A stretch of 64,000 bases of DNA. Source: Lewinellaceae bacterium (GTDB taxonomy: Bacteria; Bacteroidota; Bacteroidia; Chitinophagales; Saprospiraceae). The position numbers and the translations under genes are program-made. This document shows, piece by piece, positions 25,899-33,857 of this stretch. The notes below the pieces were generated by a model, which did not search any database, was not told where the DNA came from, and saw only the letters and a program-made list of their open reading frames with translations. Where the stretch lies: positions 2,670,501 to 2,734,500 of the forward strand of contig JACJYR010000001.1 in the NCBI GenBank assembly GCA_020636005.1, read 5' to 3'. Each line of letters opens with the position of its first letter. The first letter of the stretch is position 1.

Positions 25899-26804
25899 TT
25901 ACGGGTTGCACCAATCACAATGCCCCGCATAGGCTTTTTCGCCTTTGGGGAACAAAATCTCTTCCCGGAAACCGCAGTAGCCGCAAGCTTTGATGTCTTT
26001 GAGCGGCAGCCGGGTGGGTAAGCTGCACAGCTCGCATGGAAGGCCTTTTTCGAAGTCTTTTACCACAAAATCAGGATAGCCGCAGTTGGGGCAAGTTGCC
26101 AAAATTCGCCGGACGAGGTCGGCGGCAGCCTGGCCAATCATCTTCATGCGCAACGGATTGCGGTGGGCCCGCAGATCGGTTTCCACTGTGATTTTTTCAT
26201 GTTCGCTTCGCAACGACCGAAAGGCGTCCAGCAGCGATGCCAGGCTGTTTAAATCTTTTTTGATAGCGTGTTTTTCGCCGGTTTTTACTTTTAAAATCAA
26301 GCCGAATTCAGGGAATTTCAGCCGATTCGCAAAGTCGAGCAATTCTTCCGTGGTTGCTATCTCTTCGCTGGTGGCAAGCGTTTCCGTACTGTGGTGGTAG
26401 CCGGCTATTGTCAGGGAGGGTTCACGGCCCATCAACAGCACGATTTCGGTGTTCATTGTAAGGAAAGGAACTTCGGGATGCGGGTAAAACGCACCTTCGC
26501 TGGCGAGTGCCAGGCCGGCTTCCGGATGCAATGCGAGGCAGTTTGTTGCCTTGATGGCGGCTGTCTCGAATTGGGATGCAGGCCGTTCCACATCGCCGGC
26601 GAAGGTGCCGAACGTATCGGTGTCGATCTTGTCAGAAACAGTGAGGCGAAGGCCCAGGCTTTCCCATAGGACAGGGGCGATGGCCCGCTCCTTTCCGTGT
26701 TTGGTAGCAAGCACCGCCGTCCTGTCTTTGAAATGGGAAAAAATATTGCCCTGTATGAAAAAACTACTGTCCTTGTGCGAGGGAGAAAGATTTTTTTCCA
26801 CCAT
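25899..26804 (-). CDS. DUF6671 family protein with C-terminal zinc ribbons
   Basis: The 301-residue protein matches the plan of DUF6671: an N-terminal domain with VLATKHGKERAIAPVLWESL, then TDTFGTFAGDVERP and EGAFYPHP. Its C-terminus is cysteine-rich, with CPNCGYPDF, CELC, ACGYCGFREE and CDWCNP, which should bind two zinc ions. The function of the family is unknown. Its first 41 bases overlap the end of the isocitrate dehydrogenase gene in another frame, so the two genes are probably co-transcribed, though no functional link is known. No alternative ATG removes the overlap without losing conserved sequence. Confidence 0.82.
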   Translation of the reverse strand: MVEKNLSPSHKDSSFFIQGNIFSHFKDRTAVLATKHGKERAIAPVLWESLGLRLTVSDKIDTDTFGTFAGDVERPASQFETAAIKATNCLALHPEAGLALASEGAFYPHPEVPFLTMNTEIVLLMGREPSLTIAGYHHSTETLATSEEIATTEELLDFANRLKFPEFGLILKVKTGEKHAIKKDLNSLASLLDAFRSLRSEHEKITVETDLRAHRNPLRMKMIGQAAADLVRRILATCPNCGYPDFVVKDFEKGLPCELCSLPTRLPLKDIKACGYCGFREEILFPKGEKAYAGHCDWCNP

Positions 26805-28281
26805 ACTCCATCAGGTATTCGATGGTACAAATTTTAAAGGCGCCCGCAACCCTGGCCCCTAGCTCCAGTACGGCCTGCTGGCTCATTTCCCCCTCGTTGG
26901 CCACTTCCACCCTGACCCGGTGCTGGTTGATACACTCGGTGTAAATGGAGCCGGTGGGCCACACCTGGGTACCCCGGTTGGATATCATCGTCAGTTCATA
27001 GCGGGCATCGAGTACCGCCTGGAATTTTGATGCGCAAACATCTGGCTGGTCTTCGCTTTCCACGAAGAAGTCCACTCCGATGATGCGCTCGCTGGGCTTT
27101 GGCGTCACCCGCATGATGTTTTGTGAAAGCTTTTTCGGAGGGTTGTGCTCGAAGGCATCCGGGTGGGCTGCATAGGAGCTTTTCGAGTACGATGGCATTT
27201 GCCCCAGGTTGCCGATAATGGCCTGTGCAAAATCCGTCGTACCGAGGGCCGGCATATTTTTGTCGCCAAAATCGGCCGTACGGACGCCTTGTTCCAGGGT
27301 GTACAGCAATGCGTTTTCGATCTTGGCTGCGCTGCCCGTGAGGCCCAAATGGCGCAGCATCATGATGCCGCTGAGCAGGAGGGCAGTGGGGTTGGCTTTG
27401 TTCTGGCCTGCAATGTCGGGGGCGGTACCGTGGACAGCCTCGAAGATGGAAATATTGTCGCCGATATTGGCCGATGGTGCAAAACCAAGCCCGCCGACCA
27501 GGCCGGCACACAGGTCGGAGATGATGTCGCCCTGCAGGTTGGGCAGCACGACGATGTCGAATTCGTGGGGGCGGCTGACGAGTTTCATCGCCAGATCGTC
27601 CACGATGACATCGTTGGCAACAAGGTCGGGGTAGTCCTTTGCCACTTCGTAGAACACCTCGAGGAAAAGCCCGTCCGTCAGCTTCATGATGTTGGCCTTG
27701 TGGCCGCAGGTCACTTTTCGGGCGCCTTTTTTCCGGGCCAGCTCAAAAGCGTAACGGTGCACCTGCAGGGCGCCGGGCCGGGTGGCAAAACGACGGCAGA
27801 GCGCCACGTCGTGGGTGATCATGTGCTCGATGGCGCCATAGGTGTCTTCAATGTTTTCGCGCACGATGGTAATGTCCACCGGGATGCCGGCCCTTGAAAA
27901 AACTGTGTCCACGCCGTGTAATGATTTGAACACCCGCTTGTTGGCGAAGGTGTTCCATACCTTGCGGGCCGTTACGTTCACGCTCTTTACGCCCTTGCCT
28001 TTCGGTGTTTCCATCGGTCCTTTGAAAAGGATGCCGTACTGTTCGATTTTTTCCTTGGCGTCGGTGGTCATGCCTGCACTGTAGCCCTGATCGTAGATGG
28101 ATTTGCCCATGTCCACGTACTCAAAGTCGAGCGGTACGTTGGTTGCCCTGAATATGGAGAGCACGGCGTCCATGATCTCAGGGCCGATTCCGTCTCCTTT
28201 TGCGACGGCGATGGCGTGATGGGCGGGCTTGGCCTGTGTTGATTCGAGTTTTGTTTCATTAGATTCTTTTCCCATTTTCAT
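26764..28281 (-). CDS. icd: NADP-type isocitrate dehydrogenase (Thermus-like long form)
   Basis: The 505-residue enzyme converts isocitrate to 2-oxoglutarate and CO2 in the TCA cycle. The isopropylmalate/isocitrate dehydrogenase signature is clear: KGDGIGPEIMDAV near the start, VRENIEDTYGAIEHM, HKANIMKLTDGLFLE, DDLAMKLVSRPHEFDIVV, NLQGDIISDLCAGLVGG and AVHGTAPDIAGQNKANP. The extra C-terminal 150 residues (ERIIGVDFFVESEDQPD) mark the long Thermus/Bacteroidota type. Cofactor choice is inferred from the subtype, not proven. It is the first gene of a unit that continues into DUF6671. Confidence 0.95.
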   Translation of the reverse strand: MKMGKESNETKLESTQAKPAHHAIAVAKGDGIGPEIMDAVLSIFRATNVPLDFEYVDMGKSIYDQGYSAGMTTDAKEKIEQYGILFKGPMETPKGKGVKSVNVTARKVWNTFANKRVFKSLHGVDTVFSRAGIPVDITIVRENIEDTYGAIEHMITHDVALCRRFATRPGALQVHRYAFELARKKGARKVTCGHKANIMKLTDGLFLEVFYEVAKDYPDLVANDVIVDDLAMKLVSRPHEFDIVVLPNLQGDIISDLCAGLVGGLGFAPSANIGDNISIFEAVHGTAPDIAGQNKANPTALLLSGIMMLRHLGLTGSAAKIENALLYTLEQGVRTADFGDKNMPALGTTDFAQAIIGNLGQMPSYSKSSYAAHPDAFEHNPPKKLSQNIMRVTPKPSERIIGVDFFVESEDQPDVCASKFQAVLDARYELTMISNRGTQVWPTGSIYTECINQHRVRVEVANEGEMSQQAVLELGARVAGAFKICTIEYLMEYGGKKSFSLAQGQ

Positions 28282-28388
28282 AAAATTTACGGTAGTTAGT
28301 GAGTATTAAAATACAGAATTTTAAAAGGGCAATATTATATAAATGTGCGCTCGGTCTATACTTCTACACGGCAAGTTTTATTTTTTTG

Positions 28389-28539
28389 GTTCTTGGACAA
28401 ATCTTGTGGTCATCCGTTAAAACGGCTCAAAGTGATAGCCAATTTTCAACTCATGACTTAAGTCGTGGGTTGAAAATCAAGCGGTTATGTGCTAATCCGT
28501 TTTAACGGTTTCCTTACTCCACAGTATTTGTCAAAGAAC
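28389..28539 (+). mobile_element. MITE-like 151-bp element, copy A
   Basis: The element is bounded by GTTCTTGGACAAAT and ATTTGTCAAAGAAC, 14-bp terminal inverted repeats with one mismatch. Inside are two copies of the palindrome CCGTTAAAACGG (one written CCGTTTTAACGG) and a central palindrome ATTTTCAAC...GTTGAAAAT around ATGACTTAAGTCGT. A second copy of the same length lies inverted at 51477-51627, differing at only about ten positions by eye. There is no coding frame, so mobilisation would need a transposase elsewhere. No clear target-site duplication was seen. Confidence 0.7.
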
Positions 28540-28566
28540 GTTTTTTTAAACCTGGTTGGGGTAGTT

Positions 28567-28601
28567 GAGATGGTTTATACAGGTTGGTTGTCAACCATCT
28601 C
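28567..28601. repeat. Inverted repeat GAGATGGTT / AACCATCTC
   Basis: A 9-bp perfect inverted repeat with GGTTGGTTGTCAACC in its loop, flanked by GTTGA and TCAAC. It lies in the intergenic region between isocitrate dehydrogenase and the 98-residue hypothetical gene. Its function is unknown. Confidence 0.45.
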
Positions 28602-28655
28602 GACCTGCTCAACTTTACATTCAAAATCACGAAACCATCTTTAATAGCAGAAAAC

Positions 28656-28687
28656 TAAAAAAGGCGCTGTGAGCTTAACACAGCGCC
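28656..28687 (-). terminator. Rho-independent terminator
   Basis: Read on the minus strand, GGCGCTGTG and CACAGCGCC form a perfect 9-bp stem with a 7-base loop, followed by TTTTTTAG. It would end transcripts coming from the minus-strand genes at 28927-30656. Confidence 0.75.
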
Positions 28688-28926
28688 TCAGAAGACCAAC
28701 TTTTAATGATAAAAAACGAACAGGATTTTGGACTAATATTATTGAACACTTTCTTGGTTAGGATGCTGCTATTTTTTTTCCGTCCGGCTTTCATTTTTCG
28801 ATAAATTCAGATTGCCCGGTTTTTCAATGGTTCAGCATGGCTTTATATAGGTTTGAAATTGCCGGGATTCAGCCATTGACAACAGTTGACAACAAAGTCA
28901 AACCATTTTTAAACTATGCCGAACTA

Positions 28927-29223
28927 TTACAAACTATTACTTGATGCAGGAAAGGCTTCTTTTGAAGCCAGGTCTTTTTCCAGCAGTGCAAGTGTTTCGA
29001 TCATAACATCGTACTGATGCTCCAGGGGGTGATTCCTTAGCTCCAAACGCAAGCACTGCACTCTTTCAAAAACATTCTTGAATGCTGTTTCAACTTCTTC
29101 AGGCTCCTTGAGGGTACTTGATTTTACGTACCTGAGCAAAAGCCCTTCACCAAGATTGAAGGTTTCGTTGTTTGCAAGGGCGCTTGGTTTGGAGGCGAAG
29201 GAACGAAGGAAGAAGCTGAACAT
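28927..29223 (-). CDS. Hypothetical 98-residue protein
   Basis: The frame encodes a soluble, mostly helical protein with the acidic middle LKEPEEVETAFKNVFERVQ, the segment HPLEHQYDVMIETLALLEKD and a Ser-rich tail. I do not recognise a family. It lies 107 bases behind the histidine kinase gene on the same strand and in front of a good terminator, so it may be the last gene of that transcript. Coding character (no frame disruption, sensible charge pattern) is moderate. Confidence 0.6.
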   Translation of the reverse strand: MFSFFLRSFASKPSALANNETFNLGEGLLLRYVKSSTLKEPEEVETAFKNVFERVQCLRLELRNHPLEHQYDVMIETLALLEKDLASKEAFPASSNSL

Positions 29224-29330
29224 GTGTAATCGATTTTAGTGTGAAGAATATTTTTTACAATAAACACCTATCGAACGCAAAGATGCGCCAGCAGTTTTTT
29301 TGAAAGAATTAGAATCCTATTAGAATCTTT

Positions 29331-30656
29331 TTAGCAAAAGGGAAGCAGCACCGTTGCGGTAGTTCCTTGCCCGACATTTGACTCAAAGAAAAGGGAGCCG
29401 TTGTGCAGTTCGATGATTTTTTTTGAAAGGGCAAGGCCAATGCCGTGCCCTTTAAGCCCGCGGGCGTTGCGGGCGCGGTAGAGCGGTTGGAAAATTTTGT
29501 CCATCTCGCCGGGCGGGATGCCAATACCCCGGTCCTCGATAGTGATGCGGTAGCGCTGCGGTTCAACAGCAAAATGCAGGCTAACTGGTTCGCTGCCTGA
29601 ATACTTGAGGGCATTTTCGAGCAGGTTGGCCAGGGCGGTATGCAGCAGGTATTGGTTGCCGATGATGTAGCAGTCGTCCTCACAGGGCTGGAAGTTGAGC
29701 CGGAGCCGTTGGGGGGGGAATTTTTCGATCAACTCGACCAGGCAAACCTCAATGCTTATTTTTTCGGGATCGGGGAGGGTGGACAGTGATTCGGCTTTGG
29801 CCAGTTCGAGCAGTTGTTGGGTAAGGGTATTCATTCGCTTCGCCTCCTGCAGGATGATTTCCATGGCTTCCTGGTACTCTTGTTTCGACCGTTCCTTTGA
29901 AAGCACCAGTTCAGCTTCCCCTATGATGGCCGTCAAGGGGTTGCGCATTTCATGGCTGGCGTTGCTGACGAACTGCTTCTGCGATTCGAAGGCTGCCTGC
30001 AGCCGGTCGAGCATGCTGTTGAATGTCATGGCCAATTGCCCCAGTTCATCCCTTGGGTTGAAAACGTTGAGGCGCAAACCCAATTCGCTTGCGCTGATGC
30101 GCCGTGCTTTTTCAATTTTCCGTTCCAATGGCATGAGCGCCCGGTTGATGGAGAACCAGCCTACGGCGACCAGCAGGCCGATGCACAGCAGGCCACCGGT
30201 TGGCAGTATTTTTTTCAAAAAGTTCAGCTTGGTAAGCCCAAATACATCAAGGGCAGTCACAATGACAGCGTAATCGCCCGATTCAACACTGTAGCGCTTG
30301 GCCATTCCCTGCCGCTGCCCTTGCCAGAACAGGACGGAATCCTGCTTGAGCAGTTCGTTGGCAAGGCCCTGGTAAAACAATCGGTTCAAGGAGTCCAGCC
30401 CGCTCCTTTTCAGGGTGATGGCATATTCTTCCTCCAGGTCGAGCCGCTGGAGAAACCGGTCCCGGACGGCTTCCGAAATAACCTCGTTTTTTTCCAGGAA
30501 TATCAGTTCGGTTAACTGCACCCGCTCGCCCAGCCTTTTGAAAAATTCCTTTTTGTGGAATTGGGCCGTTGACAAATATATCGCAAGGCCCAGCATCGAA
30601 ACCGCCAGGAGGGCTGTTACGGAAAGCATCAATGTCAGGCGGTCGCGTATTTTCAT
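29331..30656 (-). CDS. HAMP-domain sensor histidine kinase
   Basis: The 441-residue kinase has membrane helices at about 10-30 and 153-171, a 120-residue periplasmic sensor between them, and a HAMP linker (172-225). The HisKA domain carries phospho-acceptor His235 in SHEMRNPLTA. The HATPase has N-box NLLENALKYS and G-boxes DRGIGIPPGE and GHGIGLALSKKI. It is transcribed away from the SulP-carbonic anhydrase-OmpR regulator operon. That operon's regulator is the only free OmpR-type partner in the window, so the two probably form a pair split over divergent transcripts. The signal is unknown; an inorganic-carbon or anion signal is inferred from context. Confidence 0.92.
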   Translation of the reverse strand: MKIRDRLTLMLSVTALLAVSMLGLAIYLSTAQFHKKEFFKRLGERVQLTELIFLEKNEVISEAVRDRFLQRLDLEEEYAITLKRSGLDSLNRLFYQGLANELLKQDSVLFWQGQRQGMAKRYSVESGDYAVIVTALDVFGLTKLNFLKKILPTGGLLCIGLLVAVGWFSINRALMPLERKIEKARRISASELGLRLNVFNPRDELGQLAMTFNSMLDRLQAAFESQKQFVSNASHEMRNPLTAIIGEAELVLSKERSKQEYQEAMEIILQEAKRMNTLTQQLLELAKAESLSTLPDPEKISIEVCLVELIEKFPPQRLRLNFQPCEDDCYIIGNQYLLHTALANLLENALKYSGSEPVSLHFAVEPQRYRITIEDRGIGIPPGEMDKIFQPLYRARNARGLKGHGIGLALSKKIIELHNGSLFFESNVGQGTTATVLLPFC

Positions 30657-30839
30657 GGTTTAACCGAGTGGGCCGATTTGGAACGAAACAAATATATTTT
30701 ACAAGATCGCAGATTTATATTTTATTTTGCCAGACGGAAAGCAAAAAACGTAGTGCGAAGTAATTTGTTTTTCTGAACGTGTCAGCTTCTTTCCTGTTCT
30801 AACCTGAAATAAAATATGTGCGTAACAATTTCATGGGTG

Positions 30840-30868
30840 CGCCAAAGTATCGCCGGCTAAAGCCGACG
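30840..30868. repeat. Short palindromic element (GCCGGCTAAAGCCGACG)
   Basis: The GTCGGC/GCCGGC arms around TAAA form a small hairpin in the divergent promoter region between the kinase and the SulP operon. Sequences of the form GGCTAAAGCC followed by GACGTTAC recur in Bacteroidota intergenic regions. It could be an operator or a REP-like unit. Confidence 0.4.
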
Positions 30869-30912
30869 TTACCGCCCCCCACTTTTGTTGCGCACTCAAA
30901 TAAAATTAGCCT

Positions 30913-32508
30913 ATGTCGAATCCTAAACTTACTATTTGGAACAATTTGCAATACGATGTCCCTGCCGCTTTGGTTGTTTTTCTCGTTGCCCTCCCTTTGT
31001 GCCTGGGTATTGCGCTGGCGTCCGGGGCGCCGTTGTTTTCGGGCCTCATTGCAGGCATCGTCGGGGGTGTTGTGATCGGGGTGTTGAGCAAGTCGCCCCT
31101 GAGCGTCAGCGGGCCGGCGGCAGGGCTGGCCGTCATCGTGCTCAACGCCATCCAGACCCTGCCGTCTTTCGAAGCATTCCTGCTGGCCGTTGCCCTTGCG
31201 GGAATTATCCAGGTTGGTTTGGGGGTTTTGCGGGCCGGGGTCATTGGAGACTTTATCCCCTCTGCGGTCATCAAAGGGATGCTGGCCGCCATCGGGCTGA
31301 TTCTTATTTTGAAACAAATCCCCCATGCGGTGGGCTACGATTCAGATTATGAGGGAGATCAGTCATTCGCCCAGACCGACGGGAGGAATACCTTTTCCGA
31401 GTTGTGGTTGATGATGCAGGAACAGCTGCTGCCGGGGGCTATTTTGATATCCGTCATTTCCCTGGTATTTCTCTTCTGGTGGGATAAGAAACAACCCAAA
31501 CAACAAAATTTCCTGCGCTATTTGCCCGGCCCCCTGGTGGTAGTGCTTTTCGGGATAGTGGCCAACCAGTTGTTTACCCAATTCGCCCCCTCCCTGGCTA
31601 TTCACGCCGAGCACATGGTAACGGTTCCGGTAGCCGGCTCACCAGCGGCATTTCTCGGACAGTTCAAAGCGCCCGATTTTTCTTACATAAGCAATTCACA
31701 GGTTTGGATCACGGCAGTCACCATTGCCCTGGTGGCCAGTGTGGAAACGCTGCTTTGCATAGAGGCTATTGATAAATTGGATCCCTTTAAACGGGTATCG
31801 CCCACCAACCGTGAGCTAATGGCCCAGGGGGCTGGCAATTTTGTCTCCGGCCTTATCGGGGGTATCCCGATCACCTCCGTCATCGTGCGCAGTTCGGCCA
31901 ACGTCTCCTCTGGCGGGCGCACCCGGATGGCTGCCATCCTGCATGGCGTGCTGCTCCTGCTCAGTATTGTTGCCATTCCTCATTTGCTCAACCTCATCCC
32001 GCTGTCGGCCCTTGCTGCCATCCTGATTGCCGTAGGTTACAAGCTGACGAAACCCGAAATTTTTATCAACAAGTACAGGAAAGGCTTCCCGCACCTGGTG
32101 CCTTTTGTTATCACCATCGTTGCTATCCTCTTTACGGATTTGTTGAAAGGGATTGCCATTGGCCTGTTCTTCGGGTCTATATTTGTCGTCTGGAGGAACT
32201 ACAAAGCGGCAGTTTCCATAACTTCGGAAGGATTGAACTACCTTGTCCGCATCCGCAAGGATCTTTCGTTCATCCATAAATATGAAGTCAAACGGGCGCT
32301 GAGCGATATCCCCGATGATGCTTTTGTCATCCTTGATCTCACCCGAATCAACTTTGTCGATCTGGACAATGCCGAGATCATCAACGACTTCATCGCCGGG
32401 GCAGAATTCCGGGGCATCCGGGTAAAGGTGAAAGCCCTTCCAGAAAGTAAAATTATCAAACACATCAATATACCATCGTATGAAAGCTTACGAACAACTC
32501 CTGCTTGA
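30913..32508 (+). CDS. SulP-family anion transporter with STAS-like C-terminus
   Basis: The 531-residue protein has the SulP/SLC26 membrane core: VPAALVVFLVALPLCLGIAL, SGPAAGLAVIVLNAI, KGMLAAIGLILILKQIPHAVG, VETLLCIEAIDKLDPFKR, GAGNFVSGLIGGIPITSVIV. A degenerate STAS domain lies at about 440-525 (DDAFVILDLTRINFVDLDNA). SulP proteins carry sulfate, bicarbonate or other anions. The overlap of its last 29 bases with a beta-carbonic anhydrase gene points to bicarbonate as substrate, as in known BicA-like and SulP-CA pairs, but this is inference. It is the first gene of an operon with the anhydrase and an OmpR regulator. Confidence 0.92.
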   Translation: MSNPKLTIWNNLQYDVPAALVVFLVALPLCLGIALASGAPLFSGLIAGIVGGVVIGVLSKSPLSVSGPAAGLAVIVLNAIQTLPSFEAFLLAVALAGIIQVGLGVLRAGVIGDFIPSAVIKGMLAAIGLILILKQIPHAVGYDSDYEGDQSFAQTDGRNTFSELWLMMQEQLLPGAILISVISLVFLFWWDKKQPKQQNFLRYLPGPLVVVLFGIVANQLFTQFAPSLAIHAEHMVTVPVAGSPAAFLGQFKAPDFSYISNSQVWITAVTIALVASVETLLCIEAIDKLDPFKRVSPTNRELMAQGAGNFVSGLIGGIPITSVIVRSSANVSSGGRTRMAAILHGVLLLLSIVAIPHLLNLIPLSALAAILIAVGYKLTKPEIFINKYRKGFPHLVPFVITIVAILFTDLLKGIAIGLFFGSIFVVWRNYKAAVSITSEGLNYLVRIRKDLSFIHKYEVKRALSDIPDDAFVILDLTRINFVDLDNAEIINDFIAGAEFRGIRVKVKALPESKIIKHINIPSYESLRTTPA

Positions 32509-33127
32509 AAATAAAGCCTGGTCGAAAGAAATGCGGGACGAAGACCCGAACTACTTTAAGCGGCTTACCGACATCCAACAGCCTGAATTCCTCTGGATCG
32601 GCTGCTCCGACAGCCGGGTGCCCCCCAACCAGATCACCCAGACCCAGCCGGGCGAAATCTTCATCCACCGCAACGTGGCCAACCTCGTCATTCACACCGA
32701 TCTCAACCTGCTCAGCGTACTTCAATATGCGGTGGAGGTTTTAAAAGTGAAACATATCGTCGTTTGCGGCCACTACAACTGCGGGGGCGTCAAAGCAGCC
32801 ATGACCAACAATTCCTACGGGATCATCAACAAATGGCTGCGGCACATCAAAGACACTTACCGCCTGTACCAGGCCGAAATCGACGCGCTGCCGGAAGAAG
32901 ACCGGGCCAACCGCCTTATCGAAATCAACGTGCGGGAGCAGGTTTACAACCTGGCCAAAACTTCCATCATCCAGCGTTCGTGGCTGAATAAAAACATGCC
33001 GGATCTGCATGGCTGGGTGTACGATCTGTCCGATGGGATCATCAAGCCGCTGCTGGAACTTAACCCTGGCTCGAAGCTGGATCACCACATTTATGAATAT
33101 GCTAACCTCAACGATGTCATCGAGTAA
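32480..33127 (+). CDS. can: Beta-class carbonic anhydrase
   Basis: The 215-residue enzyme interconverts CO2 and bicarbonate. Zinc ligands are Cys42, His98 and Cys101 (GCSDSRVPPNQ and VVCGHYNCGG), and the catalytic Asp44-Arg46 dyad is intact. Residues FIHRNVANLVIHTDLNLLSV and the C-terminal LHGWVYDLSDG are as in the E. coli Can type. Start overlaps the SulP gene by 29 bases, which implies translational coupling. Its stop lies three bases before the OmpR regulator's first codon, so all three are one operon. It probably keeps bicarbonate supplied for carboxylases or helps the transporter. Confidence 0.96.
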   Translation: MKAYEQLLLENKAWSKEMRDEDPNYFKRLTDIQQPEFLWIGCSDSRVPPNQITQTQPGEIFIHRNVANLVIHTDLNLLSVLQYAVEVLKVKHIVVCGHYNCGGVKAAMTNNSYGIINKWLRHIKDTYRLYQAEIDALPEEDRANRLIEINVREQVYNLAKTSIIQRSWLNKNMPDLHGWVYDLSDGIIKPLLELNPGSKLDHHIYEYANLNDVIE

Positions 33128-33130
33128 CCT

Positions 33131-33820
33131 TTGAAGCTTATGGATAAGATTCTCGTGGTCGAAGATGAGCCTTCGATTTCCAATTTTATCAAAAAGGGAC
33201 TGGTCGAAAATGGCTACCAGGTTTCCCAGGCTTTTAGTGCAGAGACAGGGCTGCAGTTTTTGCAAAATGATAGCTATGCTGCTATCATATTAGACCTGAT
33301 ATTGCCCGGTATCAATGGCCTTGAATTTTGTAAAAAAATCCGTTCCGACCTTCGCATCCATACCCCCGTGCTGATGCTGACTGCCCTTACCGCTACTGAT
33401 GATGTGGTCGCCGGCCTCGATGCAGGCGCCGACGACTACCTGGCCAAGCCCTTTGAATTCAAGGAACTGATGGCCCGCATCCGGGCACTTGCCCGCAGGC
33501 AGGGTGGGGTACGTGCACCGGTGAACAAACTACAAGTGGCAGACCTGGAGATGGATTTGGATCAAAAAAAAGTGGTGCGGGCAGGTCAGGAAATCCGCCT
33601 CACGCCCAAAGAATTCTTTTTGCTGGAATACCTCATGCGCAACAAGCACAGGGTTGTGAGCCGCCTCGACATCCTCGAAAATGTGTGGGACATACAGTTC
33701 GATCTCGGCACCAACGTGGTGGATGTTTACATGAACTACCTTCGCAACAAAGTGGATAAGCCTTTTGAACAAAAATTGATTCAGACCATGGTTGGTATGG
33801 GGTATGTGATGAGAGAATGA
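33131..33820 (+). CDS. OmpR/PhoB-family response regulator
   Basis: The 229-residue protein has a receiver domain (phospho-acceptor Asp55 in IILDLILPG, Thr84, Lys106 in YLAKPF) and a winged-helix DNA-binding domain (about 130-229, RLTPKEFFLLEYLMRNKHR and VVDVYMNYLRNKVDK). A start at the second Met (MDKILVVEDE, 33140) is also possible. It is the third gene of the SulP-carbonic anhydrase operon. The histidine kinase at 29331-30656, transcribed in the opposite direction from the same intergenic region, is the likely partner. Probable targets are its own operon and the kinase gene. Confidence 0.94.
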   Translation: MKLMDKILVVEDEPSISNFIKKGLVENGYQVSQAFSAETGLQFLQNDSYAAIILDLILPGINGLEFCKKIRSDLRIHTPVLMLTALTATDDVVAGLDAGADDYLAKPFEFKELMARIRALARRQGGVRAPVNKLQVADLEMDLDQKKVVRAGQEIRLTPKEFFLLEYLMRNKHRVVSRLDILENVWDIQFDLGTNVVDVYMNYLRNKVDKPFEQKLIQTMVGMGYVMRE

Positions 33821-33857
33821 GGGGGATGTTCCAAAACAAATCTTCAGCGCAACGGAC

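Noticed and set aside
28300..28760. Possible CRISPR or direct-repeat array in the palindrome-rich spacer
   Set aside because: The repeats are single inverted elements of differing sequence, with no regular repeat-spacer pattern and no cas genes.
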